DNA of 64,000 nt, taken from NCBI RefSeq assembly GCF_009601685.2, contig NZ_CP045701.2:62001-126000 (forward strand), in the 5' to 3' direction. The notes under the pieces are model-generated. The model did not search any database. It was not told where the DNA came from and saw only the letters and a list, made by a program, of their open reading frames with translations. The position numbers and the translations under genes were made by a program. Source of the DNA: Pseudomonas brassicacearum. GTDB taxonomy: Bacteria > Pseudomonadota > Gammaproteobacteria > Pseudomonadales > Pseudomonadaceae. Below are positions 38,960-47,545 of this stretch, piece by piece (position 1 is the stretch's first letter; each line of letters opens with the position of its first letter).

Positions 38960-40132
38960 TCAGGCACCTGCTGTTACCGGGCTCGTGTGTCCTTGGGCAA
39001 AGCGAGTCGCCGATGTCTGCAGCAATAGAACAATGGACAAGGTAATCATCAGAAACGGTATCAGCCACGCGCTCTCGATCAATGCCAGCTGCAGGCTGAG
39101 GATTAACAGCAAGACCGGTGTTGCGAGGGCATTCGCCCGGCTAACACACGCACCAACGGCAGCCTCGCTGTAGCGGTAGGCAATGGCTGCTCGGATATGC
39201 ACCCGCGCACCGCCAAAGGCCATGCCAAGGATCAGCAGGCTCAGCGCCTTGAGCACCAGGGTATCTGGCACCATAAACCATACCGCTGCGGAAATGATGG
39301 CCAGCCCGATCAGCCCCGAGAGAAATACCGATAGATTGCGACCGGTATTACTCAGAATGATCAGCACTCCCACCAACGCCATCCCCATGCCGAACACTGC
39401 GTCCAGCACACCAAGCTCAAATAGCGCCCAGCCATGGCTCGACACATACACGGGAAGCATGAAGTTGAAGGCACCGAGGATTGGCCAGATCAGTACCATT
39501 GGCACAAACAGGGTGAGTGGAAGCTTGGCTGGCGCAACTGTCTCGCTAGCCTCTTGTGCCACCACCGAGAGACCCTGGCGGATGTAACAAATCGCTGATA
39601 CCAGCAGGAATCCAGCGCCCAGAAAAATGAAGAACCCCATACCCGGCAGGATCGGCATCAAGCCGGCTGCCAACAACGGACCAATCATCAGGGCCGCTTG
39701 ACCGGTTGCAGTGGTTGCACCACTGATTCGTCTGACAGAGGCTTCATCCATACCACGCTGAACCTGGGTGAACCACATGTCCAAGCTGGCTTCGAGCAGC
39801 ATGAAAACCAGCCAGACAAAGAGGTTGGCGGCTAGTAGAGCGATGGTGATGTCTCGGCTTGCCCCTACCACCAGGCTGAGACCGGCCAGACAAAACGTAA
39901 ACCAGCTGCTCATTTTTCGTCCGTTCATTCGCGCCGACAGCCGCTTGATAATCACCGGCGTGATGAAGGCCGGAATGAAGGAGCAAAAAATCGCCAATGC
40001 CAAAGGTAAATAACCACCTTCGTTCTGGTTGAGGATGGTCCACGTCAGGGAGACCACCAATGCCCCGGAACATAGGCGGTAAGCCGTTGAGCAGACTAAA
40101 AAAATAGCTAATTCTTTTGAAAAATTCTTCAT
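38960..40132 (-). CDS. MFS transporter of the candidate RiPP island
   Basis: The 390-residue major-facilitator protein has about twelve membrane helices; the loop between helices 2 and 3 reads KRLSARMNGRKMSSW, and the C-terminal half has similar spacing. No substrate-specific motif was recognised. It is the last minus-strand gene of the island, 268 bases downstream of the EamA gene, so it may be a separate transcript. Resistance or export of the same product is a reasonable guess but not shown. Its 3' side abuts the truncated direct repeat. Confidence 0.8.
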   Translation of the reverse strand: MKNFSKELAIFLVCSTAYRLCSGALVVSLTWTILNQNEGGYLPLALAIFCSFIPAFITPVIIKRLSARMNGRKMSSWFTFCLAGLSLVVGASRDITIALLAANLFVWLVFMLLEASLDMWFTQVQRGMDEASVRRISGATTATGQAALMIGPLLAAGLMPILPGMGFFIFLGAGFLLVSAICYIRQGLSVVAQEASETVAPAKLPLTLFVPMVLIWPILGAFNFMLPVYVSSHGWALFELGVLDAVFGMGMALVGVLIILSNTGRNLSVFLSGLIGLAIISAAVWFMVPDTLVLKALSLLILGMAFGGARVHIRAAIAYRYSEAAVGACVSRANALATPVLLLILSLQLALIESAWLIPFLMITLSIVLLLQTSATRFAQGHTSPVTAGA

Positions 40133-40400
40133 GAAGATTTCCCTATCGTAAGCGTTTCGGCATGACGGAAGTGAAAACTACCGCTTGGGCCGTGATAAGT
40201 GCAGGCCGTACCGTTTTTGTGCACGCTCCAATCCCGTGTTTAAGACGCTTTGAAAGTTAAAGTTTGCAACTAAATCAACGGGCAAAAAGCGCGCTCCAAA
40301 ATGACTAGCGAAACGCACTTTTTTTGGGCGGTTTGGCCGAGACGGCATTGAAGTGGTGCATGCGTTCCTGCTGCAAATTTTAAACCTGAGCAAGGTCGTG

Positions 40401-41309
40401 TCATCTTTGTATGGCGGTCTTGTTAGACAACTGCTCAATGCTGTGTCGTAGGTTGAACAAAATCACGCCGCAGAAAACCAAGCCTATCGATAGAATGACT
40501 GTTCCATTTATCGGATAGCTAAAGAACAAGTAGGAAATGATGATGGCGAAAAACGGAACCAGCAAGCCAATGGGGGCCACGGTGGAGCCAGAATACTTTC
40601 TTATGTTGTAGTTCCATATCCAGTACCCCAGCAGAGTCGTCACGTAAGACTGTGAGATCAGCGACACTATGACTTTGTAGTTTATCGCATCCTTCAGGCT
40701 ATAGAATGACTCGGCACCTTCAAAGTACAAGGCAAGAACGAATAGAACTGGAAGGCTAAATAAGAAGCTCCAAACCATAAAGGGTAGCAGGTCTTTAGGC
40801 TTGTATTTTTGAATAATAAAAGTACACATACTAAAGCAAAAAGCTGCGAGCAAGCAGATAGCAACGCCCAACGGACCTGAACCCTGATTGTTCTTGAGTA
40901 GCATCAAGAAAAGGCCAGAGAGTGATATCGCGAGGGCGATAATGCTGATGTTGGAAGCTCTTTCCTTAAAGGCAATCAGGCCAATGATAAATGTAATGAA
41001 TGCGCTGAGCTGAATGATGAGGGATACAGTGCCGGGAGAGGTGCCTGTATAGATGGCAATGTTGGCGCACCCCCATATTCCGCCACCAAACAATATTCCA
41101 TAGGCAGCGAGTACATAAGCTGGAATTTTAGGTCTTGGCATGAAAAATACAAACGGGAAGACGCAAAGCGAAAACCTGATGAATGTCATCACGAAGGGTT
41201 TGATTTGTTCAAGCCCTACTTTAATTAAGGCGAAGTTTCCCCCCCAGATCAGCGCCACTAGCAATAAGAATGCGTAATCATGTGGGGCGATTTTTTTAAA
41301 ACTGTTCAT
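40401..41309 (-). CDS. EamA/DMT-family transporter, putative peptide or metabolite exporter
   Basis: The 302-residue protein has ten predicted membrane helices arranged as two EamA repeats (about 10-140 and 150-290). The N-terminal signature is LLVALIWGGNFALIKVGLEQ. EamA proteins export amino acids, metabolites or toxins. The start codon lies three bases after the stop of the HExxH enzyme gene, so both must be on one mRNA. That placement suggests export of the enzyme's product. The base composition is clearly more AT-rich than the core genes. Confidence 0.85.
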   Translation of the reverse strand: MNSFKKIAPHDYAFLLLVALIWGGNFALIKVGLEQIKPFVMTFIRFSLCVFPFVFFMPRPKIPAYVLAAYGILFGGGIWGCANIAIYTGTSPGTVSLIIQLSAFITFIIGLIAFKERASNISIIALAISLSGLFLMLLKNNQGSGPLGVAICLLAAFCFSMCTFIIQKYKPKDLLPFMVWSFLFSLPVLFVLALYFEGAESFYSLKDAINYKVIVSLISQSYVTTLLGYWIWNYNIRKYSGSTVAPIGLLVPFFAIIISYLFFSYPINGTVILSIGLVFCGVILFNLRHSIEQLSNKTAIQR

Positions 41310-41312
41310 TGC

Positions 41313-42287
41313 TCAGAATCCACTTTTCAGCATGTCATCATAAACATTACGAAAAGGTGATATTTTGGTCATTTCCCCCAAGCACTCATCGAAAATCTGT
41401 TGTCCCATGGGCGTCAACACACCGTCCCGCTTGATCTGAGCTGCGGTCGCGAAAAATCTCTTCTCAGCCACCCGCCCTTTCTCAAGCGCTTCCTCTGCCA
41501 GTTTTCCAGGCGCTACTTTTCCCAAACCAGACATTGCGAGTGCAATTCTAGCCAGTACGAAAAGTGCGTGAAATATACCGAGCATGGGACGGGCGTCAGG
41601 CCTGAATGGCGCTGTGTATAATTCACTCTCTGGATTCAAAACAAACCTGTCATCTGTGCTTTTTAAAAACAGTCGTAAATGGGCGGCCTCATGGACTACC
41701 TGTTGTGCGTAATAGATGGGGCTATGGACTTCATCGGCCCATATCAAAACCAGCCCTAATAAATTGTAACTGCTGGCCGATCTGACATGGTATTCATCAC
41801 CAGGACCAGTCAGGACTATTTCATCTATTAAGATCTCAGCTTCATTGTAGAGGTCTAACGATTGGGCCTTGAGAAGTTCTATTCCTGCGATTAATTTGGT
41901 TTTCTCTATCTCAGCAACATCAGCGCCGATGAAACCAATACTGATTTTGCCAGACGCCTCTTCTCGTACTTCATCGGCAACCAAGTCGATTTCTTCTTTT
42001 CGGTTGTTTTCAGAGAACCCGGAAACCCTGAATCCTTCTGATCCATGCCTTTCGTTTTGCTTGGCTTCTTGAAAAAAATGTAAGCCTGAATCTGCATCGT
42101 TGGCTTGCAAGCTCTTGATGCACTTATTGTAGAATGCGAAAGACTTCCAAGACAGCTTGGTCACAGAGTCGGATTTTTGATAGTCATCATTAAACACGCT
42201 CGCCAAGTAGCTCATCGACTCTTTGTATTGATTGAGCAATGCGTAGGAATCTTGGCGATACTCTTCATTTGTGATTAAGATGCTCAA
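41313..42287 (-). CDS. HExxH-motif putative peptide-modification enzyme (RiPP-type beta-hydroxylase family)
   Basis: The protein has 324 residues when started at TTG 42287, which has AAGGAG seven bases upstream. In-frame ATGs at 42335 and 42317 lie in or beside a terminator hairpin and lack a ribosome-binding site. The metal-binding motif VVHEAAHLRLFL gives His199, Glu200 and His203. A second conserved block, PFRPDARPMLGIFHALFVLAR (about 227-247), is the pattern I recall from the family named HEXXH motif-containing putative peptide modification protein (TIGR04267), some members of which are reported as 2-oxoglutarate-dependent peptide hydroxylases. The N-terminal 110 residues are charged and helical. 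It could instead be an uncharacterised metallopeptidase. Confidence 0.75.
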   Translation of the reverse strand: MSILITNEEYRQDSYALLNQYKESMSYLASVFNDDYQKSDSVTKLSWKSFAFYNKCIKSLQANDADSGLHFFQEAKQNERHGSEGFRVSGFSENNRKEEIDLVADEVREEASGKISIGFIGADVAEIEKTKLIAGIELLKAQSLDLYNEAEILIDEIVLTGPGDEYHVRSASSYNLLGLVLIWADEVHSPIYYAQQVVHEAAHLRLFLKSTDDRFVLNPESELYTAPFRPDARPMLGIFHALFVLARIALAMSGLGKVAPGKLAEEALEKGRVAEKRFFATAAQIKRDGVLTPMGQQIFDECLGEMTKISPFRNVYDDMLKSGF

Positions 42288-42314
42288 TTGATTTCTCCTT
42301 GAAAGCAGGCTCTC

Positions 42315-42355
42315 CATAAAAAGAAGGACCGCCATAGCGATATGGCAGTCCTTCT
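42315..42355 (-). terminator. Strong hairpin terminator/attenuator between precursor peptide and enzyme genes
   Basis: On the minus strand AGAAGGACTGCCATA-TCGC-TATGGCGGTCCTTCT is followed by TTTTTTAT. The 15-base-pair stem has one wobble or mismatch. It lies 19 bases after the small-peptide stop and 27 bases before the TTG start of the enzyme gene. Confidence 0.9.
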
Positions 42356-42374
42356 AATAAATCACCGTCGAAAT

Positions 42375-42473
42375 TTATTCGCCGATAGATTTGTTTACGC
42401 TCGACAGCGCAACCATTGCAGTCAGGCTCAGTGCGGATTGAGATACGATCAGTTTGGACATATCGAGTTTCAT
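42375..42473 (-). CDS. Candidate RiPP precursor peptide (32 residues)
   Basis: The small open frame encodes 32 residues, starting MKLDMSKLIV and ending SSVNKSIGE. A GGAG lies six bases before its ATG, in an AT-rich leader with a possible -10 (CATAAT) at 42497-42502 on the minus strand. It has one early Asp (residue 4), a Ser/Leu/Ala-rich middle without Cys, and a polar tail. A leader-plus-short-core reading is possible. Immediately downstream are a terminator and the HExxH enzyme gene, the classic order for a precursor expressed in excess of its modifying enzyme. It is too short for routine gene calling. An alternative is a small membrane-active peptide. Confidence 0.65.
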   Translation of the reverse strand: MKLDMSKLIVSQSALSLTAMVALSSVNKSIGE

Positions 42474-42768
42474 AAAAAGCTCCATTTTTTTGAAAGATTA
42501 TGCCGTTCGCATTTCATTGCAAGGCAAAGCGAAACTAACATAATCATTTTGATAAATGACACTATTATTTTTTTGCGTTATATACTCATTTGCTATATTG
42601 GATCCAATTTTTAAGAATATAGATTGTCGCTTGGCCGTCGAAAGGTGTAAGCAGAATTCCTTACATCGAGGATCGCTTTGCGTCGGACGGAACTCATGCA
42701 AAACAGCTTTTTTGTGGCGAGGGAGCTTGCTCCCGCTTGAGTGCGAAAGCACTCATAAAACCCGTGCG
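42474..42768. promoter_or_regulatory. AT-rich leader and right boundary of the island
   Basis: It contains the presumed minus-strand promoter of the precursor (CATAAT at 42497-42502; no convincing -35). At 42712-42755 there is a REP half (GAGGGAGCTTGCTCCCGC) followed by the hairpin GAGTGCGAAAGCACTC, the same two elements in the same order as at 38322-38375. Confidence 0.55.
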
Positions 42769-45729
42769 TCACTGCACCGACAGAGTTCGAGTCATAGAGC
42801 TGGTTGTGTCGATATGCAACAGCCGGCCCTGATGGTCGAAAATTACCCATTCATTGCCCACGCAACGCAGCTGCGCTTCATGCAGCGGCCAATGCAGGAC
42901 GGCGCATAGCCGGTCACTGTGGCGGTGGATGAAGTGCCAGCGTGCGTCATCGTCGCCGGTTGCGTAGCACACCACCAGCCACTGCTCGAACGAGTAGATG
43001 TGCAACGGATCGGTAAACGCTTGAATCAGACCGGGCAAGGGATAGCCCTTGCTCGTGCCGCTCTCGTACGCCATCAGCACGGGATCGCTGTCGGCTGCGT
43101 GCTTGATCCAGAACTCAGTGGTCCGGCCTGCCGCGTTATACACCTGCCAACTGTGTTCCTGACGCCTCACGGGCATGGATTCGCGGCTGAGCAATCGGCG
43201 GTCGGGCAGGCGGTAATGCCAGAGTTGGAAATTGTGTGGAGTGTCCAGCAATACGGATTCGTTTCGCTCGTCGTCCCGAAGGAAGCCAATCTGCCCGGGC
43301 AGATCGCCGACGTGCCAGAGTGTTTCGAACCGGCGATCCACATCCACGACGCGCAATTGCGAGCCTCGGCCGACGGTCCAGGTCGTGCCGTCGAAATGCT
43401 TGGCGAAGGCGTCCAGCATCAGCACGCCCAGATCGCTGGCGCTGCGATTGACCAGATCCAGTTTGCAGATGCGCCAGACGTCGCCGCGACGCGCCAGCGC
43501 CAGCGCGACCTGTCGGCTGTGGCCCAGCACGAGGGTCTGAGCGGGCACCGGAAAGTGAAAGGCCGTCTTGCCGCTAGCCTCGACCACCGATGCGCCAGCT
43601 TCGCCCAGTGCCAAGAGGTAGCGTCCGTCAGTCAGGGGCACGGCATCGCACAGCGTCCGATTGCCCCTTTCTGGCGCCGTGAATGACAAGGGGGTACTTG
43701 CCCGCTCAAGGCCCTGATTGAGATGTCTGTTCTTGGGCAGGGCGCTGCCAGGCAGGTCCGCTTGTAGCAGTTTGTCCTTGCTCATTTTTACCAGCGCTTG
43801 AAGCTGATTCTGGGTGAGATGAGCGTGTGGCCCGGCCTGATCACAGATCATCGTCCGTACGGTCGCGGCAGCCAGCCAGGCCAGCGCGGGACTATGGGCC
43901 TTGTGCGTCAGCAGCGCCTGGGCCAGTGTGGCGCGCTCCATGACCCGCTCGGGGTCGTCGCGCAGTTTTTCGACCCAGGTTTCGTATGTCGAGAGGGTGT
44001 CGGGAAGCAGGATCGCCCGTTTCACCAGCGCGCCGATCGCCAGGCTACCTCCTGCGGCCTCGGCAGCCAGCAGCCATTGCGTGGCGCGTTCGTGCTCTGC
44101 GGGCAGACTCCAGATCACGTCCACCGCCTGCAACCACAACCCTTTTTCGGTCAGGGCCAGCGCCCATTCCAGACGCAGGCGCGCGGCGGCTTCCGGCCAT
44201 TTCTTTTCGAGCAGGATGACGGCATCGGCGAACGCGTTGTCGCGCCGCGCGACTTGCAACGCTCGCTGCCAATCCCCGGCCAGGCACAGCATACGAACGA
44301 TGGTCGAGGTGGGCATGTCCCAGGCCAGCGCAAGGTCAGCCGCCTGTTGGTAGCGCTGGTGCTTTTCCAGATAGTCGAGCGCTTCCTGTCGTGCCCTCAA
44401 CAGTTCGGCCAGGACAAACACGGCTTCCTCGATACGCCCCTCGCGATCCAGTCGCTCAAAGGACTGCCGGTAGACCTGCCTGAGGTGGGTTTCAAGATCG
44501 ACCTCAAACAGCATGCTGGTGCGCGGCCCTGAATGCTGGGTGAGCGCCAGATCCTGGCGCCTGCTAGGTGTGCCAAAGGCTTGACCTGCATTGCCCTGGC
44601 CGCCGCCCAGCGGAATGGCGTGGCGCAGTGCTTCTTCCAGATCGCCGTTTTCGAACATTTCCAGCATGCGTTGCATATAAGCGGCCTGCCGCTTTCCGTA
44701 CAGCGCTGACAAGCGTGAATTCTGGGTCAGGCGCGTCAGCCAGCGCCGCCACCTGGCCGGGCCAAGTGGCTGGCCCGACGCCCGTGGCGGCACGGGCGGC
44801 TTTGAGGGGCGGGCAGCATTGGCGGTAGCGGAAGGAGGCGTGTTGCTTGCTGCCGAGTGTGTGCCATTGCGCCGCATCCAGGCGCGCACGGCCATCAGTA
44901 TCAGGGTGAAGAGTGCCGCGCCGATTACCGTCCAGATCAAGACACTGCCCAAATCGAATGTGGAGGGATCCACAGGGCGCGGCGGCTTGGCTCTCTCAGC
45001 AGCAGGGGTAGCGGTCGGCAAGTGCGAACCTTTGAGGGAAAGAAACCAGTAAAGGCCAATACCCACGGCCAGCCCAATGAAACCTGGCAGGGCGTTTTTC
45101 AACGCGTCGGTGCTCTGCCGGTTGTTCGCGGGGCCGGGCGTGTGACGCGCCGTAGGTGCGCTAGGGGTGGCGACCTGACGCTGGCGCTCCAGCAGGGCTT
45201 GCATCACCGCCTCCCGCTCGGGGCTGACCGGCGCAAGCGAGTCACCCAGGATTTCCCGTATGTCGGTCTGTACTGCCAGAGGGTCGGCTTGTGGTTCCGG
45301 CAATACGTCTTGGCAGTCGTAAGTGTCGAGTAGCGCGTACTGGCTGACGTCGATCCATTGACCGGGGGCCAGCGTAGTGGCGTCGCGCAGGTGCAGGGAA
45401 TTGACCTGCGTGCCGCGTACCAGCCAGACATCGGCGTGGGCCAGGCGCTGCATTTCTTCAGGACTCAACCGGGCTGAGCAGAGCGTTCGGCCTTGGCGGA
45501 TCAGTGGCCAACCCGCGAGCCCTTCACAAAGCATGGCGCGTGCCTTGGGAAAGCGCAGCAGGTCACCGTCGGCAAAGCGTTCGGCCCTGGCGTCGGTTTG
45601 CCAGTGGGTGAGTATCAGCCGCGCCCGTTCCTGCTCGCTGAAGCGCTCGACGGGGAACCACAGCGCTTCGATCGGTTGATAACCGCTGAGTGCCGGACGG
45701 CGAATAGTGACTGCATCAGGTCCGGACAT
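42769..45729 (-). CDS. bpX-type beta-propeller protein of a MoxR-vWA-propeller ternary system (bpX6-like)
   Basis: This 986-residue protein has an N-terminal alpha/beta domain (about 1-170) with the conserved opening QPIEALWFPVERFSEQERARL. A Pro-rich linker with two membrane segments follows (about 213-234 and 262-283). A long helical repeat region (about 370-700) comes next, then a C-terminal propeller with blades such as LLALGEAGASVVEASGKTAF. The layout and neighbours match the bpX6-domain proteins of the predicted MoxR/vWA/beta-propeller ternary systems. The bpX number is from memory. Its ATG overlaps the preceding gene's end by 14 bases after GGAGG. It is last in the operon. Confidence 0.75.
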   Translation of the reverse strand: MSGPDAVTIRRPALSGYQPIEALWFPVERFSEQERARLILTHWQTDARAERFADGDLLRFPKARAMLCEGLAGWPLIRQGRTLCSARLSPEEMQRLAHADVWLVRGTQVNSLHLRDATTLAPGQWIDVSQYALLDTYDCQDVLPEPQADPLAVQTDIREILGDSLAPVSPEREAVMQALLERQRQVATPSAPTARHTPGPANNRQSTDALKNALPGFIGLAVGIGLYWFLSLKGSHLPTATPAAERAKPPRPVDPSTFDLGSVLIWTVIGAALFTLILMAVRAWMRRNGTHSAASNTPPSATANAARPSKPPVPPRASGQPLGPARWRRWLTRLTQNSRLSALYGKRQAAYMQRMLEMFENGDLEEALRHAIPLGGGQGNAGQAFGTPSRRQDLALTQHSGPRTSMLFEVDLETHLRQVYRQSFERLDREGRIEEAVFVLAELLRARQEALDYLEKHQRYQQAADLALAWDMPTSTIVRMLCLAGDWQRALQVARRDNAFADAVILLEKKWPEAAARLRLEWALALTEKGLWLQAVDVIWSLPAEHERATQWLLAAEAAGGSLAIGALVKRAILLPDTLSTYETWVEKLRDDPERVMERATLAQALLTHKAHSPALAWLAAATVRTMICDQAGPHAHLTQNQLQALVKMSKDKLLQADLPGSALPKNRHLNQGLERASTPLSFTAPERGNRTLCDAVPLTDGRYLLALGEAGASVVEASGKTAFHFPVPAQTLVLGHSRQVALALARRGDVWRICKLDLVNRSASDLGVLMLDAFAKHFDGTTWTVGRGSQLRVVDVDRRFETLWHVGDLPGQIGFLRDDERNESVLLDTPHNFQLWHYRLPDRRLLSRESMPVRRQEHSWQVYNAAGRTTEFWIKHAADSDPVLMAYESGTSKGYPLPGLIQAFTDPLHIYSFEQWLVVCYATGDDDARWHFIHRHSDRLCAVLHWPLHEAQLRCVGNEWVIFDHQGRLLHIDTTSSMTRTLSVQ

Positions 45730-47545
45730 GGGTGTCGTCCTCCGACTGCGTTTGTGCCTGGTTGCACATGACCTGCAACACCCTGCGCTCGTCCCGGACC
45801 GCATACACCACCAGTTCCCGAGCCTTGGTCAGGGCGGCGACCAGCCCGCTCATCGGGCAAAAGCTGATCCTGGCAATGGTCTCGTTGGTGGTGAACAGCA
45901 CACGTTGCTCACCCCCGCAGTACAGGGCGACGGTCTGCTGGTTGGGGCCGAGCAGGACCATGGACAGCGCCTCGTCCTCCCCAATCAACAACCCCAGGCC
46001 TTTCCAGCCGGGTGCCAGATCGATCTGTCCGGTCTGAAGGTCCGGAGCCACCATCTGCCACTGCTGCTGCTCGTCGACCAGGCGCATCCACGCGCAACCG
46101 TGGAAGGCGCGCTCCCAGCATGGACTTGCCGGGAACAGAACCTGATCGATGTCCTTCGTCGTGCCGACCACATGGCCTGTGGACTGGCTGATCCAGGAAT
46201 TGAGCCGGTGGACATACAATCGACCGGCATCATGGCGCAGATAGGCCAGCGTGTTGCGATCGACCTGCGCCATGCCCACCACCTTATCGGCTATCGAGTG
46301 GGTGACACCGGGCTGGTGCGGGGTGGGCAGCTTGCCGCTGTCGACCACCCAGAAGGCCAGATGACCGTTGTTGTCAAGCAGGAAAACCCTGCCGTAGGTG
46401 CCGTTGTGCAACCACACCATGGGCAGCAGCGTGGCAGTGCCCGCCGGCAGCTGCAGTTGCTCCCGCCCGGGCCGGGCAACGGGATTGAGGCCAGGCATGT
46501 TCCAAAAGACCAGTTGCTCGTCGAGGCTCAGGATCGCGCCGGGCATGCGACCCGGGAACGTGATCGCCAGTGGCGTGCTGCGGTTGTTCCAGAGAGTCCG
46601 GCGAACATCGAGTGGTTTTTTCTGCCGGGGAGCGGGAAGCTTGATCACCACAAGCCCAGGCTCGTCGAGCAGTTTCAGGGCGACATGGAAGCCGCTGCTG
46701 GCAATGATCGGGGCCAGCGTCAGTGCGACCCGTGGAATGAGGGACTTGACCGCAGTGCGAGCCATCGGTCGCGCGATGTCGAACTCGCCCTTGATCAATT
46801 GCAAGGCAGGGCGCTGGTCGGGGTTGGGCAGGGCAACTTGTCGGGTGGCCCGGTCTTGCAGCGCGACCATCAGGCTGCGGCCATCGAGGCTGCGCTGTAT
46901 CTGGACCCGATGAGTGCAGGAGCGGGCGTCGGTGGCGGGCAGCCGTTGGCCGACGATCCAGCGTTCGCCGCTGTCGTAATCCTGCTCCGACAGCCAGGCG
47001 CGCCAGGTGTGCCAGTGCTCATCGCTGACGGTCTGGTACGTGCGGGCGTCGAGCAGTTGCTTCAAATGCGCTGCGCTCTTGAACTCCTGCAACTGTGGCG
47101 CGTTTTGCAGGATACCCCAGCGCAGCTCGGCCCCGGCTTCGCTGGCCCGGCGGGCGAGCAGGATCAGCAGCGCCAGGTGCACCAGTCGCGGCCCGCCCAG
47201 TTGCAGTGGACCGGCGTCGAACAGCACAACGATCATGCGGTTGGCCTGATGAGTGCGATATTGCGGTGCCAGGAACAGATGTTCGCCCACTGTCGCCCTG
47301 CGTAGAAATTCGTCGGGTAGCTCATCGGCCAGCAACCACTCGCTGGCCAACAGTCGTTCATACGGACCACGGCGTTGCAGATCGCCAAGGCCGTCGGGTT
47401 CGGGTACGCCGCCCTGCTGCATGCCGCGCAAGGGGCCTAGCAGCGGATTGAGGCGTGCGAACAGATCCGCCAGCAATGGCAGCTGTTCGGGGGGAAACCA
47501 TTGCAGCCAATCTCGCCAGGGTTGCAGGGATTGCGGTAATTGCAT
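45716..47545 (-). CDS. vWA plus beta-propeller protein of the MoxR-bpX ternary system
   Basis: The 609-residue protein has an N-terminal helical domain, a vWA-like core near residues 105-150 (MIVVLFDAGPLQLGGPRLVHLAL) and a C-terminal half of repeated beta strands (about 230-600) that fits a propeller. The metal-site motif reads DAGPL instead of DxSxS, so the MIDAS is degenerate. The ATG at 47545 shares one base with the upstream stop (TGATG), which favours it over an ATG five codons earlier. It probably acts as the adaptor between MoxR ATPase and the large bpX protein. Confidence 0.72.
   Translation of the reverse strand: MQLPQSLQPWRDWLQWFPPEQLPLLADLFARLNPLLGPLRGMQQGGVPEPDGLGDLQRRGPYERLLASEWLLADELPDEFLRRATVGEHLFLAPQYRTHQANRMIVVLFDAGPLQLGGPRLVHLALLILLARRASEAGAELRWGILQNAPQLQEFKSAAHLKQLLDARTYQTVSDEHWHTWRAWLSEQDYDSGERWIVGQRLPATDARSCTHRVQIQRSLDGRSLMVALQDRATRQVALPNPDQRPALQLIKGEFDIARPMARTAVKSLIPRVALTLAPIIASSGFHVALKLLDEPGLVVIKLPAPRQKKPLDVRRTLWNNRSTPLAITFPGRMPGAILSLDEQLVFWNMPGLNPVARPGREQLQLPAGTATLLPMVWLHNGTYGRVFLLDNNGHLAFWVVDSGKLPTPHQPGVTHSIADKVVGMAQVDRNTLAYLRHDAGRLYVHRLNSWISQSTGHVVGTTKDIDQVLFPASPCWERAFHGCAWMRLVDEQQQWQMVAPDLQTGQIDLAPGWKGLGLLIGEDEALSMVLLGPNQQTVALYCGGEQRVLFTTNETIARISFCPMSGLVAALTKARELVVYAVRDERRVLQVMCNQAQTQSEDDTHVRT

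Noticed and set aside
40178..40438. 86-codon basic frame between EamA and MFS genes
   Set aside because: No ribosome-binding site; it overlaps the 3' end of the EamA gene and no family was recognised.
42288..42335. ATG starts at 42335 and 42317 for the HExxH gene
   Set aside because: Both lie in or next to the terminator stem and lack a Shine-Dalgarno, unlike TTG at 42287.
45707..47305. 532-codon plus-strand frame opposite the vWA gene
   Set aside because: Shadow of a gene supported by coupled starts and stops with its neighbours; no domain in the antisense product.
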